A stretch of DNA of 64,000 nt from Orthonyx spaldingii (Eukaryota; Chordata; Aves; Passeriformes; Orthonychidae), in contig VZTJ01000523.1 in the NCBI GenBank assembly GCA_013397795.1, positions 5,642,127-5,706,126 of the forward strand, read 5' to 3'. Shown piece after piece: positions 63,401 through 64,000 of the stretch; within the stretch, counting starts at the first letter, position 1; each line of letters begins with the position of its first letter. The notes under the pieces were generated by a model. The model did no database searches and was not told the origin of the DNA. It worked only from the letters and a program-made list of their open reading frames with translations. The position numbers were made by a program, and so were the translations under genes.

Positions 63401-64000
63401 TGACTTCCTTGCAGAACCACTTCACCTCCCCAGATAAGCCTCCATATGGAAAGTAAGGGAGATTCCTCCTCTCCTGCTGGATTAGCACACAGCTACAGCA
63501 GCAACCTGGCACTCCTGGTTTTCAGGGAACTCCAACCAATTCCCATCCAGAAAGGAACATGGCATGTTTCACTACATTAAATACTGCAATACTAAAAATG
63601 AGGCTGAATTCCGTGGTCCCTAAATGTATCCTTGAATATGTGGAGAAGCAGGCACTGAGCATGGAAAGTGCCCTTTGGCAGGTCCTGGTTTAGGGCTGGC
63701 TTCAAGCCATGCAATGCTACACTGAGCCACAGCTCCAGGCAGAAGGAACTAGCAGGCAATTTGTAACTCCAACAATTCCTCTTGTGTAAGGCCCAAACTT
63801 TTGCACATCATTACTGCTATTCTGCACAACCTTCAGTGGTTCCACTACTAACTGGTCTTATTTAGAAATATTCCCCTTGCATCATTTAATTAACAACATC
63901 AAAATTCCTAGAATGAATAGTATCCTAAAAGTTTTCAATTTATAGATGGATTCTGTTTAGATCAGATAGACATTTCAGATGTCTTTTTACTTAATAAAAT
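60473..64000 (-). other. IL1RAPL2 upstream intron, to the window edge
   Basis: No exon was found on the minus strand between 60473 and 64000. There is an assembly gap at 61278-61325 after a run of 13 A. The short frames present show no recognised product. Confidence 0.65.
61265..61325. other. A run and assembly gap (48 N)
   Basis: Thirteen A residues (61265-61277) lead into N from 61278 to 61325, and A-rich sequence resumes after it. Probably an unresolved homopolymer. Confidence 0.95.

Larger units (their letters stand above)
35573..64000 (-). other. IL1RAPL2: IL1RAPL2 gene, 3' part (gene span, partial)
   Basis: Five minus-strand coding exons with consensus splice sites join without a phase break. 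The introns are 6134, 5170, 3613 and 8694 bases. Together they encode about 428 residues: Ig domain 3, transmembrane helix, TIR domain and C-terminal tail. Human IL1RAPL2 has 686 residues, so the signal peptide, Ig1, Ig2 and the linker lie beyond 64000. The product is a neuronal type I membrane protein of the IL-1 receptor family. Its close relative IL1RAPL1 organises synapses through PTP-delta outside the cell and binds NCS-1 through the C-terminal tail inside. The choice of L2 over L1 rests on the tail, which ends SFTSDIW, and on the motif DSAEQGLFGDLQ. Confidence 0.93.

Overview
The window is vertebrate nuclear DNA, almost certainly from a bird. It has sparse short exons in AT-rich introns, one CpG island, and several truncated CR1 LINE copies of the avian type. 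Some of these carry the reverse-transcriptase C-terminus or the ATTCTGTG-type 3' tail. Nothing here is prokaryotic, and nearly all long open frames are chance frames in introns or intergenic DNA. Three runs of N (13319-14097, 30425-30495, 61278-61325) are assembly gaps.

Two genes are recognisable, both on the minus strand. From about 35.6 kb to the right edge lies the 3' part of IL1RAPL2 (interleukin-1 receptor accessory protein-like 2). Five coding exons (60343-60472, 54063-54208, 48749-48892, 44965-45135, 35573-36270) join in consistent phase. They encode the third Ig domain, the transmembrane helix, a complete TIR domain and the long C-terminal tail ending in a TAG stop. The N-terminal part of about 250-260 residues lies beyond the right edge. 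From the CpG island at 14.1-14.85 kb leftwards lies the start of a GCK-IV kinase gene, best read as NRK. One certain 66-base exon (9310-9375) encodes the glycine-rich ATP loop. The first exon is probably lost in or next to the large gap, and the rest of the gene lies beyond the left edge. IL1RAPL2 followed by NRK in the same orientation is the order on human Xq, and the equivalent avian region is on chromosome 4/4A.

Layout: 1-9.3 kb, presumed NRK intron 2; 9.31-9.38 kb, kinase exon; 9.4-14.1 kb, presumed intron 1 plus gap; 14.1-14.85 kb, CpG-island promoter with GC boxes, an ETS/CRE composite and a small minisatellite; 14.9-33 kb, intergenic DNA with a plus-strand CR1 at 32.3-32.8 kb; 33-35.57 kb, AT-rich sequence probably including the IL1RAPL2 3'UTR; 35.57-60.5 kb, IL1RAPL2 exons and introns with further CR1 pieces and a MIR-like relic; 60.5-64 kb, the next intron.

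The most useful second looks are: the bird kinase exon, which keeps the canonical GCK-IV loop that human NRK has altered; a possible alternative upstream exon at about 10.84 kb in matching phase; the promoter gap; and a family of short ancient palindromic repeats found three times. I found no convincing new biological system.
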